A DNA stretch of 64,000 bases from Pseudomonadales bacterium (GCA_019090455.1 JAHRWA010000032.1:186001-250000), one strand, 5' to 3'. Positions 26,787 through 36,777 are shown, numbered from the stretch's first letter. The notes: a model not told the origin generated them from the sequence alone. Program-made: numbers and translations.

Positions 26787-28614
26787 TCTACTGGAATACT
26801 ACGAGAAAGAACTCGCCTACTTAAGACAGTCGGGTGGCCAATTCGCTGAAACTCACCCCAAAATAGCGGGCCGGCTAAAAATCAGCGAAGAGATAGTAGA
26901 GGACCCCCATGTTTCACGGCTATTAGAAGGTGTGGCCTACCTCAATGCGCGCATACAAAAAAAACTGGATGATGACTTTCCCGAATTAACTGATTCCTTG
27001 CTTGAAGTACTGTACCCACATTATTTGCAACCTATACCTTCTACAAGTGTCGTCCAATTCAAGCCCAGCGAAGACCTCGACTGTCGCTATTCTATTGCAA
27101 CCAACACACTACTGGAAACAGAACCTTTTCATGGACAAACTTGCCAATTTGAAACCCGCTATCCGGTACAGCTTTGGCCCATCGAAATATCACAAGTTAA
27201 ATATAGCATCCGCCCTTTTAAAACACCGGGCTCGGAGCAGGTAAAAGGCGCGCAGTCGGTATTACAAATCAGTATACGTTCGACCATAGCGGGCGTTCCG
27301 ATTAAAGAACTGGATATTGATAACATACGATTTTATTTAAGAGGTCAGCCACAACACCGTTTCAAACTTTATGAACAGCTACTGAACAACAATATAAAGA
27401 TAGCCGTTACCTCGGCGGATAAAGAGAGCGAAGAAAAACCTATTTTCCTCACCCGCTCAATTATTCAACCTGTTGGGTTCCGAGATGAAGAAGGTATTCT
27501 ACCTTACCCTCTCAATGCATTTTCAGGGTATCGACTGCTCACGGAGTTCTTTGCCTGTCCGGAGAAATTCCTATTTATTGATTTCAATCAACTGCACTTG
27601 GCGACCCAAAATAACGAAACCGATACGCTCCACCTGTACATCTATTTAGACGAAGCCAATCAAGAATTAGAACGTAACCTAACCGCTGACAATCTTGCTT
27701 TGGGGTGTACCCCGATCATCAATCTCTTTGACCATACCGCTGACCCCATCCCTCTTAACCAGGAGCAATCTGAATACAAAGTGGTGGCGGATATAAGGGC
27801 TAGCGAATGCATGGAAGTTCACTCCATTACGCGAGTAGATGCCATCCAAGCAAATGGAGAAAAGAGAAATATCGCGCCATTGTATCAAACCCCATTTCAC
27901 AACCAGCGCCCGATTGCACAGCATCGGAATGGCGAACATTGGCTATCAAGACGGCAGGAACGCCATGATACGGATGCAACCACGAATACATTAATTTCTG
28001 TCACCGATTTACATTTTCACCAGCTACCGCCCGCTGATGAAACATTAAATATTAAAACGTTGTGTTTCAACCGGAACCTACCCAGCAAACTTCCCTTTGG
28101 CGGCGGCCAGCCAACACTGCTATGCGTGGGCGACACACCCCCCATTCAAAGTATCAGTTGCCTAACTCCTCCCACAGAAGTCATCAGACCGGCAACAGGA
28201 AAGGCCGCTCAATGGAAACTCATATCTCATCTAAATCTGAATCACTTGAGTTTAGGGAATAGCCCAGAGGCTCTACTGAGTTTAAAAGAACTGCTAAATT
28301 TATATAATTTTAATTCAACCGCGAGTTCACAAGCGTTAATAGATTCAATTATTAAATTACATATTGCACCTACCACCGCACCGATTACGGTTTCAGGTAA
28401 AACAACATTATGCCGCGGCACAGAAATCATTTTAGAACTTGACGACAGTCTATTATCCGGCACCAATGCTTATCTCTTCGCATCAATACTGGAATATTTC
28501 TTCGCGCTACATTGCTCGATAAACACATTTACTCGGTTAATTGTCAACATTAAAGGTAAGGACGGAGCTCTTAAGAAATGGCCACCGCGCGCGGGCGAAA
28601 AAGCCCTAATTTAA
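26776..28614 (+). CDS. tssF: Type VI baseplate protein TssF
   Basis: 612 residues from GTG 26776, chosen because GGAGGTG precedes it; an upstream ATG at 26761 lies within tssE and has no ribosome site. The N-terminus DDLLEYYEKELAYLRQSGGQ and FAETHPKIAGRL, RLLEGVAYLNARIQKKLDDD, FPELTDSLLEVLYPHYLQPI are classic TssF. TssF with TssG and TssE builds the baseplate wedge. It overlaps tssE by 11 bp and tssG by 37 bp. Confidence 0.95.
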   Translation: MSDDLLEYYEKELAYLRQSGGQFAETHPKIAGRLKISEEIVEDPHVSRLLEGVAYLNARIQKKLDDDFPELTDSLLEVLYPHYLQPIPSTSVVQFKPSEDLDCRYSIATNTLLETEPFHGQTCQFETRYPVQLWPIEISQVKYSIRPFKTPGSEQVKGAQSVLQISIRSTIAGVPIKELDIDNIRFYLRGQPQHRFKLYEQLLNNNIKIAVTSADKESEEKPIFLTRSIIQPVGFRDEEGILPYPLNAFSGYRLLTEFFACPEKFLFIDFNQLHLATQNNETDTLHLYIYLDEANQELERNLTADNLALGCTPIINLFDHTADPIPLNQEQSEYKVVADIRASECMEVHSITRVDAIQANGEKRNIAPLYQTPFHNQRPIAQHRNGEHWLSRRQERHDTDATTNTLISVTDLHFHQLPPADETLNIKTLCFNRNLPSKLPFGGGQPTLLCVGDTPPIQSISCLTPPTEVIRPATGKAAQWKLISHLNLNHLSLGNSPEALLSLKELLNLYNFNSTASSQALIDSIIKLHIAPTTAPITVSGKTTLCRGTEIILELDDSLLSGTNAYLFASILEYFFALHCSINTFTRLIVNIKGKDGALKKWPPRAGEKALI

Positions 28615-29801
28615 TCGATCGGCTCGTAACTGAGCCTGGCGATTTCCCTTTCGTTCAAACCATTCGATTGATTGAACGACTTACGCTCGGCCGCAATTCG
28701 GGAAAAGAACCCGTCAAATTAAAACCCATAGGTGGATATCATCACCCGAAACTAGAGTGTATTTATTTTAATGCTGAAACCGCCCTGCTATTTCCTGTAG
28801 GAGAGGTATCACAGCTGACGCAAAGCTCAGCGGACGGACAGAACAACAATTGGAATATTACCGTTTCTTTTATGGGATTAATGGGCCCTAGCGGAGTATT
28901 GCCTTACCACTATTCGGAACTCATTGTTCAACGCTTGAGGTTGAATGATCTTAGCATGCGGGACTTCTTCGACATGCTCAATCATCGGATTATTTCACAT
29001 TTTTATCGAGCCAGTATTAAATACAAAATGTTGCCAAGCTTTGAAAGAAGCCATCTCATTAGCAAAAGCCCCTCCATCGATATAACACAAAAAAGCCTAG
29101 CTAGCGCGCGCCCTACTCACCAACATAATCAAAGCCAAGCGCTACTCGCTCTCGCTGGTTTGGGTGATAGCTCACTTCAAAACCGTTTATCTCTCAGTGA
29201 TGACGCACTCATTAGCACCAGCGGTTTTCTACAACAACAGATACGATCGGTTAAGAATCTAGAGCAAATCATAGAATTTCACTTCGGAATAAACGCGACA
29301 ATTGAACAGTTTCAAGGAGAGTGGAAAAGCCTACAACCCGACTTTCAAACGAAGATCTCAAACAGTCCAGATGCAGGTAATATCACCGTTTTTGGGATGA
29401 ACAACGTTTTGGGAAAGAACACGATACTGGGCAAGAAAGTATGGCAAGTACAGGGCAAGTTTTCCGTAATGTTACAGCCGAAAAGCTGGGATGAATTCAT
29501 GGACTTTTCACCGGACAGCCTACAACTAAGAGCCATGGAAAATTTAATTCACCTTTATGTGGGTATCGAATTAGATTTCGATTTCACCATTCGATTTGAC
29601 GTAAATCAAATACCCAGAGCACAATTAAAACAGCCGAAAATTCAAACCCAAAAAAGCGAAAATCAGCCTCTAAGACTAGGCTGGAATTGCAAAATAGCCA
29701 ACAACATTCAAACTAGACACAGCAAACCTCAATTAGCATCAAACAATAACTCTGACGTATTCATTCGAGTCACTCGAAGAGCAATGCAACAAACAGCCTA
29801 A
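28578..29801 (+). CDS. tssG: Type VI baseplate protein TssG
   Basis: 407 residues. Family features: DRLVTEPGDFPFVQTIRLIE, the FMGLMGPSGVLPYHYSELIV stretch near residue 100, FFDMLNHRIISHFYRAS, and C-terminal GIELDFDFTIRFDVNQIP. The last 50 residues, rich in Gln and Asn, are less typical. ATG 28578 has GGAG about 11 bp upstream and lies inside the end of tssF. Confidence 0.94.
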   Translation: MATARGRKSPNLIDRLVTEPGDFPFVQTIRLIERLTLGRNSGKEPVKLKPIGGYHHPKLECIYFNAETALLFPVGEVSQLTQSSADGQNNNWNITVSFMGLMGPSGVLPYHYSELIVQRLRLNDLSMRDFFDMLNHRIISHFYRASIKYKMLPSFERSHLISKSPSIDITQKSLASARPTHQHNQSQALLALAGLGDSSLQNRLSLSDDALISTSGFLQQQIRSVKNLEQIIEFHFGINATIEQFQGEWKSLQPDFQTKISNSPDAGNITVFGMNNVLGKNTILGKKVWQVQGKFSVMLQPKSWDEFMDFSPDSLQLRAMENLIHLYVGIELDFDFTIRFDVNQIPRAQLKQPKIQTQKSENQPLRLGWNCKIANNIQTRHSKPQLASNNNSDVFIRVTRRAMQQTA

Positions 29802-29812
29802 AGGAAATGGCA

Positions 29813-32539
29813 ATGATAAACCTTAATTTAAAATCACTCATTGAACGCTTAAACCCACACCTAAAAAGCAGTCTTGACGGTGCGGCGGGTCTTTGTATGA
29901 ATCGCTCACAATACAGTGTTGAAATTGAACATTGGTTATTAAAAAGCTTGGAAACGGGTAACACTGATTTACGAACTCTCTTAGACAAATATGATGTGAA
30001 TCGCAATAAACTAGAAAGCGATATCACCAAAACCGTGGATCAATTTAAGAATGGTAATACTCGTGCTCCATCCCTCTCTTCCAGTTTGGTAGATGCCATG
30101 AAAAATGCTTGGATGATGGCATCCGTTGATTTCGGTCATTCACAGATCACCTCCGGTCACCTACTGACTGCACTGCTGGCTGACGATAATTCTCGCAATC
30201 AATTAGTCGCCTCTTCTAAAGAATTTAACAAAATCGCTCCAGACTCCATCCACGAATTCGCTCCGTCTATTGTGGGCAGTACTGAGGAGTCGGCGCAAAC
30301 GACTTTTACAGGAACAACTGATAGCGCAACAGGCGAAGCAACCAGTGCAGGCAAACCTAGCTCGACCCCCGCCTTAGACAAATTCACCATTGATCTCACT
30401 GCTAGAGCCAAAGAAGGCCACATTGACCCGGTACTCGGGCGAGACCAAGAAATTAGGCAGATCATTGATATCCTAACGCGACGCCGTCAAAACAACCCCA
30501 TCATGACAGGAGAGGCCGGAGTGGGTAAAACGGCAGTAGTGGAAGGCTTCGCATTACGTATTGCCGCCGACGATGTCCCTGAGCCGCTAAAAAATGTTGT
30601 TATCCGCACTTTAGATTTAGGTCTATTGCAAGCGGGCGCCAGTGTAAAAGGAGAATTTGAAAACCGGCTTAAATCGGTTATCAGTGAGGTCAAATCATCC
30701 CCTCAATCAATCATCCTCTTCATTGATGAAGCCCACACAATGATTGGAGCTGGTGGCAAAGAAGGTCAAGGAGATGCCGCAAACCTACTCAAACCCGCCC
30801 TTGCTCGTGGAGAATTACGCACTCTAGCCGCCACCACTTGGGCAGAATACAAAAAGTACTTTGAGAGAGACCCTGCTCTCACCCGCCGTTTCCAAGTCGT
30901 CAAGGTTGATGAGCCCAGCGAAGATAAAGCGATCAAGATGATGCGCGGCATTTCAAAATCCTTAGAAAAACACCACAAAGTACGTATCTTAGATGAAGCC
31001 ATCAGCGCATCAGTTCACTTATCACATCGATTTATTGCCGGTCGCCAACTTCCAGACAAGTCAGTCAGTTTGTTAGACACAGCTTGTGCTCGCGTCGCCC
31101 TGAGCCAAAGCGCAACCCCAGGCCTGATCGAAGATCTTAATCGCTTACATAGAGAAGCTGCCGCTACAATCTTGGCGATCGAAAAAGAAAATGCAGCCAC
31201 AGGTATATTTGAAGAACAATTAACAACCCTTGCCGAGCAACAAAAAGAGCATGAAGCAGAATTAGAAAAACTTAACAGCCAGTGGCAAACTGAAATAGAG
31301 CTCATTACTCAGATTCGCGAATTACGTCAGACTCTAGAAAGTAGCTTTACCGAAACTAACCCGAGTACAGAGACTGACGAAAATAAGAAAGAGCAGCAAA
31401 CTGAAGCAACAGACCCTCCTCTCTCTGCGGCTCTCACTGAAGAAGAAAGAGATAAGCTACGCGAACAATTGGCCGCCATCACCAAAGAGCTTACCGATAT
31501 TCAAGGAGAAATTCCCTTGATGCAGCCTGCTGTTGATGCACAAGCGATAGCCGAAGTGGTTGCCAATTGGACCGGCATTCCCATGGGCAAAATGGTCCGA
31601 AATGAAATTGAAGCCATTTTAGGACTAAAAGAACAGCTAGAAAAACGCATCATAGGACAACCTCACGCGCTTGCTGCGATTGCACAAAACATCAGAACAT
31701 CTCGTGCGGGCTTAATGGACCCACGCAAACCTATCGGGGTTTTCCTCATGGTGGGTTCCAGTGGTGTAGGAAAAACCGAAACCGCACTCGCATTAGCTGA
31801 CACACTTTACGGTGGTGAACACAACGTCACGACCATTAACATGTCAGAGTTCAAAGAAGAGCACAAAGTTTCCATGCTGGTAGGCTCTCCTCCAGGTTAC
31901 GTGGGGTATGGTGAAGGAGGCGTATTGACCGAAGCCGTTCGACGCAACCCCTATAGCATTATTCTTCTCGATGAAATGGAGAAGGCACACCCCGGCGTAC
32001 AAGATGTCTTTTACAATCTCTTTGACAAAGGTACGATCAAGGATGGAGAGGGGCGCGATATCGACTTTAAGAACACCGTCATTATCATGACCTCCAATGC
32101 GGGAGAAGAAGAACTTCGCAAGATATGCGCGACAAATGAAGACCGACTATCCCCAGAAGAGTTAATGGATGAATTCCGCCCTGAGCTATTAAAGTTCTTT
32201 AAGGCGCCCTTCTTGGGTAGAGCACAACTTATTCCCTACTACCCGTTAAGGGACCAAGAGTTAAAGAAAATTTGCGCTATCAATATGCGTCGCATTGAAA
32301 AACGCCTACGGGAACACTATGATGCCGATTTCAGCTACGATGATGCAGTACTGGATCAAATAGTAGACCGCTGCCAAGAGGTGGACACCGGAGCACGTAA
32401 TATCGAGAACATCCTTAATCGAACGATGTTGCCTGAATTAGCTAGCCTTTGCTTAGTGAGAATTGGTGACGATAAGGCAATCAATCGTGTCCACATTAGC
32501 GTTTCTGACGAGGGCACATTTGAATACGAGATAAATTAA
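29813..32539 (+). CDS. clpV: Type VI sheath-recycling AAA+ ATPase TssH/ClpV
   Basis: 908 residues from ATG 29813; an ATG two codons earlier (29807) sits too close to AAAGGAA. Clp N-domain (about 1-150), a low-complexity linker (about 155-185), AAA1 with Walker A GEAGVGKT and Walker B ILFIDEAH, a middle coiled-coil region (about 430-540) with an acidic insertion, and AAA2 with GSSGVGKTETALAL and LLDEMEKAHP. ClpV disassembles the contracted sheath using ATP. It is 11 bp after tssG. The linker holds a 21-bp tandem duplication. Confidence 0.96.
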   Translation: MINLNLKSLIERLNPHLKSSLDGAAGLCMNRSQYSVEIEHWLLKSLETGNTDLRTLLDKYDVNRNKLESDITKTVDQFKNGNTRAPSLSSSLVDAMKNAWMMASVDFGHSQITSGHLLTALLADDNSRNQLVASSKEFNKIAPDSIHEFAPSIVGSTEESAQTTFTGTTDSATGEATSAGKPSSTPALDKFTIDLTARAKEGHIDPVLGRDQEIRQIIDILTRRRQNNPIMTGEAGVGKTAVVEGFALRIAADDVPEPLKNVVIRTLDLGLLQAGASVKGEFENRLKSVISEVKSSPQSIILFIDEAHTMIGAGGKEGQGDAANLLKPALARGELRTLAATTWAEYKKYFERDPALTRRFQVVKVDEPSEDKAIKMMRGISKSLEKHHKVRILDEAISASVHLSHRFIAGRQLPDKSVSLLDTACARVALSQSATPGLIEDLNRLHREAAATILAIEKENAATGIFEEQLTTLAEQQKEHEAELEKLNSQWQTEIELITQIRELRQTLESSFTETNPSTETDENKKEQQTEATDPPLSAALTEEERDKLREQLAAITKELTDIQGEIPLMQPAVDAQAIAEVVANWTGIPMGKMVRNEIEAILGLKEQLEKRIIGQPHALAAIAQNIRTSRAGLMDPRKPIGVFLMVGSSGVGKTETALALADTLYGGEHNVTTINMSEFKEEHKVSMLVGSPPGYVGYGEGGVLTEAVRRNPYSIILLDEMEKAHPGVQDVFYNLFDKGTIKDGEGRDIDFKNTVIIMTSNAGEEELRKICATNEDRLSPEELMDEFRPELLKFFKAPFLGRAQLIPYYPLRDQELKKICAINMRRIEKRLREHYDADFSYDDAVLDQIVDRCQEVDTGARNIENILNRTMLPELASLCLVRIGDDKAINRVHISVSDEGTFEYEIN
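30308..30349. repeat. 21-bp in-frame tandem duplication in clpV linker
   Basis: Units at 30308-30328 and 30329-30349 encode TGTTDSA and TGEATSA. They lie in the flexible region between the ClpV N-domain and AAA1, where length change should be tolerated. About two thirds of the bases are identical, so it is a weaker case than the intergenic arrays. Confidence 0.5.
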
Positions 32540-32832
32540 TATCACTAAAACAACAGCCGTAGATTAATAATGGCTATTCTGTTCGCTTCGATTCATACAA
32601 GTTATTGCAAAATCAAACATAAAATAACTTGTATGAATCCACCCTCAGCAGCTTCAACTCTGCACTGCTATCCTATACGACTGTATTAAAAGGAAATATA
32701 ACCTAGCTCTACTCTCTCGCCCAATAACCTTCCGATACCACCATCACATCGAGTCTATAACTCGCACCTTTACACTCTAAAACCTGTCGTCCAAAATACT
32801 AATATAACGATGAATTCGAGCACTGTAGATCC
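32540..32832. other. Intergenic region clpV / response regulator, with a 17-bp inverted repeat
   Basis: 293 bp. The notable element is GATTCATACAAGTTATT (32590-32606) whose exact reverse complement is at 32623-32639, separated by 16 bases. No T tract follows, so it is not a standard terminator. The remaining sequence shows nothing recognisable; promoter of the response regulator presumably lies here. Confidence 0.7.
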
Positions 32833-33624
32833 ATGACAACATTATCTATATCTGACCTATCGATCCTCTTAGTTGAGGCATCAACGCCACAAAGTAAGGC
32901 CATCTCGTCCACGCTCACCGAAGCTGGTATTAAAAATATAACAACGGCTACATCGGTTAGTGCCGCATTAATTGCCATGGAAAAAAATGTTCCAGATCTT
33001 GTTTTTAGCGCGATGTACTTTGAACACGGTACGGGTACAGATTTAGTAACAATCATTCGAAGTCACTCTAAATATGCAGAAATACCTTTTATTTTAATCT
33101 CCAGTGAAAAAAATCGTGATGCATTAGACCCGGTCAAACAAGCAGGTGTTGTCGCTATTCTTCCCAAACCTTTTGAAATCAGCGCATTAAAAAAATCACT
33201 CTTTTCCGCAATCGATTTCATCGATCCCAGTGAATCTAGCTCAATTGAATTCGATATCGCTAACTACAATATATTGGTGGTTGATGACAGTCCTTTGGCA
33301 AGAAAACACATAATACGGGTACTCAACACATTAGGGCCATCAAACATAGAAGAAGCCACCGACGGACTTGAGGCTACTCACATGATAGAACAGACCGTAT
33401 TTGATTTGATTGTGACGGATTATCACATGCCGAATATGGATGGTAACGAGTTAGTTAATTACATTAGAAACGAGTCGAACCAATCTAACGTACCCATTAT
33501 GATGGTCACATCCGATAGCGAAACTGCGCAGTTAGGTGCCATTGAGCAGGATGGGTTTTCAGCCCTATGCGATAAGCCCTTCGACCCGAATACAGTATTG
33601 AACCTACTTCAGAACATAATTTAA
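32833..33624 (+). CDS. Response regulator with two receiver domains, the first degenerate
   Basis: 263 residues, no output domain. REC1 (about 10-130) has LLVEAS where DD is expected and Ala60 in PDLVFSAMYF at the phospho-acceptor position, but keeps Lys112 (LPKPF). REC2 (about 145-262) is complete: VVDDSP (D151, D152), phospho-acceptor D196 in VTDYHMPNMDG, MVTSDS and CDKPF. It lies between clpV and hcp on the same strand, so it may tie T6SS activity to a phosphorelay through protein contacts. The kinase is not in the window. Confidence 0.9.
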   Translation: MTTLSISDLSILLVEASTPQSKAISSTLTEAGIKNITTATSVSAALIAMEKNVPDLVFSAMYFEHGTGTDLVTIIRSHSKYAEIPFILISSEKNRDALDPVKQAGVVAILPKPFEISALKKSLFSAIDFIDPSESSSIEFDIANYNILVVDDSPLARKHIIRVLNTLGPSNIEEATDGLEATHMIEQTVFDLIVTDYHMPNMDGNELVNYIRNESNQSNVPIMMVTSDSETAQLGAIEQDGFSALCDKPFDPNTVLNLLQNII

Positions 33625-34016
33625 TCTGCGTGATTTTCAATACTAAACCCCCATCGTTACTCACAACCTATGTTTTGAAAAAAGCACCTCAGGCTCTATT
33701 GTCTTATTCTGTCTATGCGACTACCTTGCTACTGCCGCTTTGAATAACCAACCGAAAAGGTAATAGACCCTCTTTTGTCACGCTCAATTTTAGAATAGAG
33801 ATCGGATTTATCCGACGAAGAATAGAACCGCGATATTTGTGTAATAAATCACACTCAAAACGTTGGCAATTAACGTTGGCAACCCTTCTCAGACCGGCTG
33901 GAGTTTGTAATACTTATTCACATGGCGAGACACAAAATCAATCGCTAAAACAAGGTTCAAAACACGTTTTACTAAACCACTCAACTACAACTAATACTGA
34001 AATCAAGGAATACGAC
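33625..34016. other. Upstream region of hcp
   Basis: 392 bp before hcp, expected to hold its promoter and a long leader. It includes a 13-bp tandem duplication at 33859-33884. An in-frame extension of hcp back to 33837 exists but has neither a ribosome site nor any Hcp similarity. Confidence 0.55.
33859..33884. repeat. 13-bp tandem duplication upstream of hcp
   Basis: AACGTTGGCAATT (33859-33871) then AACGTTGGCAACC (33872-33884), 11 of 13 identical. Confidence 0.75.
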
Positions 34017-34505
34017 ATGGCTATTTACATGAACTACGACAAGAAACGCATCAAAGGCAACGTTACCGCTGAAGGCTATCAAGAAACTATTAATGTAAAC
34101 TCATTCTCTTGGGGAGTGGGACGCGGAATTTCGATGGAATCAGGTGCGATCGCTAACCGTGAAGCAACTCGTCCTAGTCTTAGTGAAATCACCATTTCTA
34201 AAATAATGGATAATTCCACACCAGGCTTATTTAAAGAATCCGTTTCTGGTGACGCTGGAGCAGAAGTTGTTATCGAATTTGTTGCCACCGGCGCCAAGAA
34301 AATTGAAACATATATGAAATACACACTAACAAACTGTCTGGTAAGCAGCTATTCCGTGTCAGCAGACGCAGAAGGCAAGCCCGTCGAATCACTTTCCTTG
34401 AGCTACACAAAAGTACTTATGGATTACTGTGCCGCAGACGCAACCAACAAATCAGGAAGCTCAAACAAGCTGGGCTACGATCTGACTAAAGGCGCTCCTT
34501 GCTAA
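34017..34505 (+). CDS. hcp: Type VI tube protein Hcp
   Basis: 162 residues from ATG 34017 (AAGGAA upstream). Hcp1/DUF796 fold: MAIYMNYDKKRIKGNVTAEG, VNSFSWGVGRGISMESG, EITISKIMDNSTPGLFKESV, and the late beta strand ESLSLSYTKVLMDYCA. Hexameric rings stack into the inner tube and carry small effectors. Normal length, without a fused toxin domain. Confidence 0.97.
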   Translation: MAIYMNYDKKRIKGNVTAEGYQETINVNSFSWGVGRGISMESGAIANREATRPSLSEITISKIMDNSTPGLFKESVSGDAGAEVVIEFVATGAKKIETYMKYTLTNCLVSSYSVSADAEGKPVESLSLSYTKVLMDYCAADATNKSGSSNKLGYDLTKGAPC

Positions 34506-34542
34506 TAGACAGCAACTTAGTAGAGTAAGGGGGCCATACTGT

Positions 34543-34570
34543 GAATGGATAATGCTAGCGTTATCCATTC
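34543..34570 (+). other. Perfect 10-bp hairpin in the hcp-vgrG gap
   Basis: GAATGGATAA (34543-34552) pairs with TTATCCATTC (34561-34570) around an 8-base loop, 38 bp after the hcp stop. No T tract. It could stabilise the 3' end of the abundant hcp mRNA or attenuate vgrG. Confidence 0.6.
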
Positions 34571-34761
34571 GGCTCCTCTCTCCCCCCTACAGCGTCAATC
34601 AATCATTTGCATTCAACCAACAACTATTCAATCAGTGCAACCAGCTACGATCAAGTTTTTAAGTTCAACTTTCAAATACCCAATTAACCTAATATCGTTT
34701 CTTAAACCATCTGAACTTACCCAATCTCTATTTCAACCACAACTATATTAGGGGAAATTGA

Positions 34762-36777
34762 ATGGCCATTTTCACTCAAGACGACAGATTATTACGGTTT
34801 GACTCTTCGCTTGGAAAAGATGAGCTAATACTCCACGGATTACACGGTGAGGAACAAGTCTCCCATCTATTTCAATTCGACCTTGAATTATCTTCTGCTA
34901 GCACAAATCTACAAGCTGAAGACATTGTCGGCACTATTGCTAACATCGAAATTCACAATAACTCAGACAATAATATACGCTACGTTAACGGCATAATTTC
35001 CCGTTTCATAGCCGGTCGATTAGCAGGTGGTATTCGCCACTATCGTGCCCAGATGGTCCCTAAGCTTTGGTTTTTGCAGCACAGTAGTAATTGCCGAATA
35101 TTCCAAAGCCAGAGTGCTAAAGACATTATCACTGACATTTTGCAACAGCATGGTTTATCAAAATTTGAATTCCGATCCATTACCTGCGAAACAAGAGAGT
35201 ATTGCGTTCAATTCGCTGAAAGTGACTTTCAATTCATTTCTCGGCTGTTAGAAGAAGAAGGCATCAGTTACCATTTTATTCACCAGTCCAACGATCATCA
35301 GCTGGTTTTCACTCAAAGCAATCAATCCTTTGAACAATGTATCGAAGCTGAAGCCATTTGCGACTACGGCACTCGGCCTGGCGAGAACTACATATCCAAT
35401 TGGGAAAGACACTTCAATTTCACTTCAGGAAAGTGGAGTCACAATGATTACGATTTTTTATCGCCCGGAAAAGGCCTAAAGACAGAAGCCAAGACCATCA
35501 TCAATTGGCCGTCCAACGCCGCTCTAGAGCATTATGATTATCCAGGCCGCTATGCTGAATCAAGTCAAGGAAAGACCCTCACCAAATACCGAATGGAGGC
35601 TGAAGAAGCTCAACACGATGTAGTGGAAGCACAATCCAATTGTGCCACCTTCTATGCAGGTGGCCGATTCAAGGTAAAGGAGCATCCCAGCCCTGATGAC
35701 AAAGATAATTACCTCATCACCAAAACTACTCACACCGCCAGCGACATCATGGGAGAACAGGGTACGCCAAGCTATAACAATACCTTCAGCTGCATTCCGC
35801 AAGCCAATGCCTTAAGACCAACTTCAAAAACGCCGAAACCATTTATTCACGGGATGCAAACCGCCGTCGTTGTAGGCCCTTCAGGAGAAGAAATTTATAC
35901 GGACGAACACGGCAGAGTGAAAGTACAATTCCATTGGGATAGAAATGGAAACAATGACGACAAATCATCTTGCTGGATCCGAGTTAGCCAAACATGGGCA
36001 GGCAAAAAATGGGGGGCTTTTTTTACTCCCCGTATCGGCCACGAAGTCTTGGTGAGTTTTATTGATGGCGACCCGGACCGACCCATTATTATGGGTAGCG
36101 TCTACAATGGCGACAATCAAGCCCCTTATGCATCTGCCAAATCTCAAAGTGGTTTCAAATCACACTCCACCAAAGAAGGCGCTACATCGGACTTCAATGA
36201 GCTTCGCTTTGAAGACAAAAAAGACGCTGAAGAAATCTACCTACAAGCACAAAAAGATTATGTACGACACGTAAAAAACTTAGAGAAAGCCACCATAGAC
36301 GGTCAACAGGAACAACAAATAAAAGCAGATCGCATCATCACAGTCACCGAAGGAAATGAAACCCACACCATAGAAAAAGGCGACCAAGCCTTCACTCTAA
36401 CTGAGGGCTCTCGGGCAACGACAATCGGTAATGATGATGACACGACAATCAGTAACAATAATACAATCGATGTTGGGAATGACAATAGCCTCACTATCGG
36501 CAATGACCAAAAAACAGAAGTTACTGGTGCTTCAACTTTAGAGGCCAAGGAAATAAAACTCACAGGCAAGCAAAAAATTGAGCTAAAGGTGGGGGGCAGC
36601 AGCATCAAAATAGAATCGACAGGCATCACCATCAAAGTAGGGGGAAACAGTATCAAGCTAGATCCAGCGGGTGTTACGGTAAAGGGCACCATGATTAAGT
36701 TGGATGGCAGCGCAATGACAGAAGTAAAAGGAGGTGCAATGGTCAAAGTGCAAGGTGGAATAACCATGATTAACTAA
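34762..36777 (+). CDS. vgrG: Type VI spike protein VgrG
   Basis: 671 residues. The gp27-like part (about 1-370) has LLRFDSSLGKDELILHGLHG and ISRLLEEEGISYHFIH. The gp5 OB-fold (about 380-460) has TDEHGRVKVQFHWDR, CWIRVSQTWAGKKWG and GDPDRPIIMGSVYN. The C-terminal beta-helix repeats (about 520-671) are rich in Asn, Asp, Gly and Thr and end in VQGGITMIN with no extension, so cargo must be carried by PAAR or adaptor proteins. ATG 34762 follows GGGGAAA. Confidence 0.97.
   Translation: MAIFTQDDRLLRFDSSLGKDELILHGLHGEEQVSHLFQFDLELSSASTNLQAEDIVGTIANIEIHNNSDNNIRYVNGIISRFIAGRLAGGIRHYRAQMVPKLWFLQHSSNCRIFQSQSAKDIITDILQQHGLSKFEFRSITCETREYCVQFAESDFQFISRLLEEEGISYHFIHQSNDHQLVFTQSNQSFEQCIEAEAICDYGTRPGENYISNWERHFNFTSGKWSHNDYDFLSPGKGLKTEAKTIINWPSNAALEHYDYPGRYAESSQGKTLTKYRMEAEEAQHDVVEAQSNCATFYAGGRFKVKEHPSPDDKDNYLITKTTHTASDIMGEQGTPSYNNTFSCIPQANALRPTSKTPKPFIHGMQTAVVVGPSGEEIYTDEHGRVKVQFHWDRNGNNDDKSSCWIRVSQTWAGKKWGAFFTPRIGHEVLVSFIDGDPDRPIIMGSVYNGDNQAPYASAKSQSGFKSHSTKEGATSDFNELRFEDKKDAEEIYLQAQKDYVRHVKNLEKATIDGQQEQQIKADRIITVTEGNETHTIEKGDQAFTLTEGSRATTIGNDDDTTISNNNTIDVGNDNSLTIGNDQKTEVTGASTLEAKEIKLTGKQKIELKVGGSSIKIESTGITIKVGGNSIKLDPAGVTVKGTMIKLDGSAMTEVKGGAMVKVQGGITMIN

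Noticed and set aside
33837-34016. N-terminal extension of Hcp
   Set aside because: Hcp proteins start at MAIYM-like sequence; the extra 60 residues have no similarity and contain a tandem duplication.
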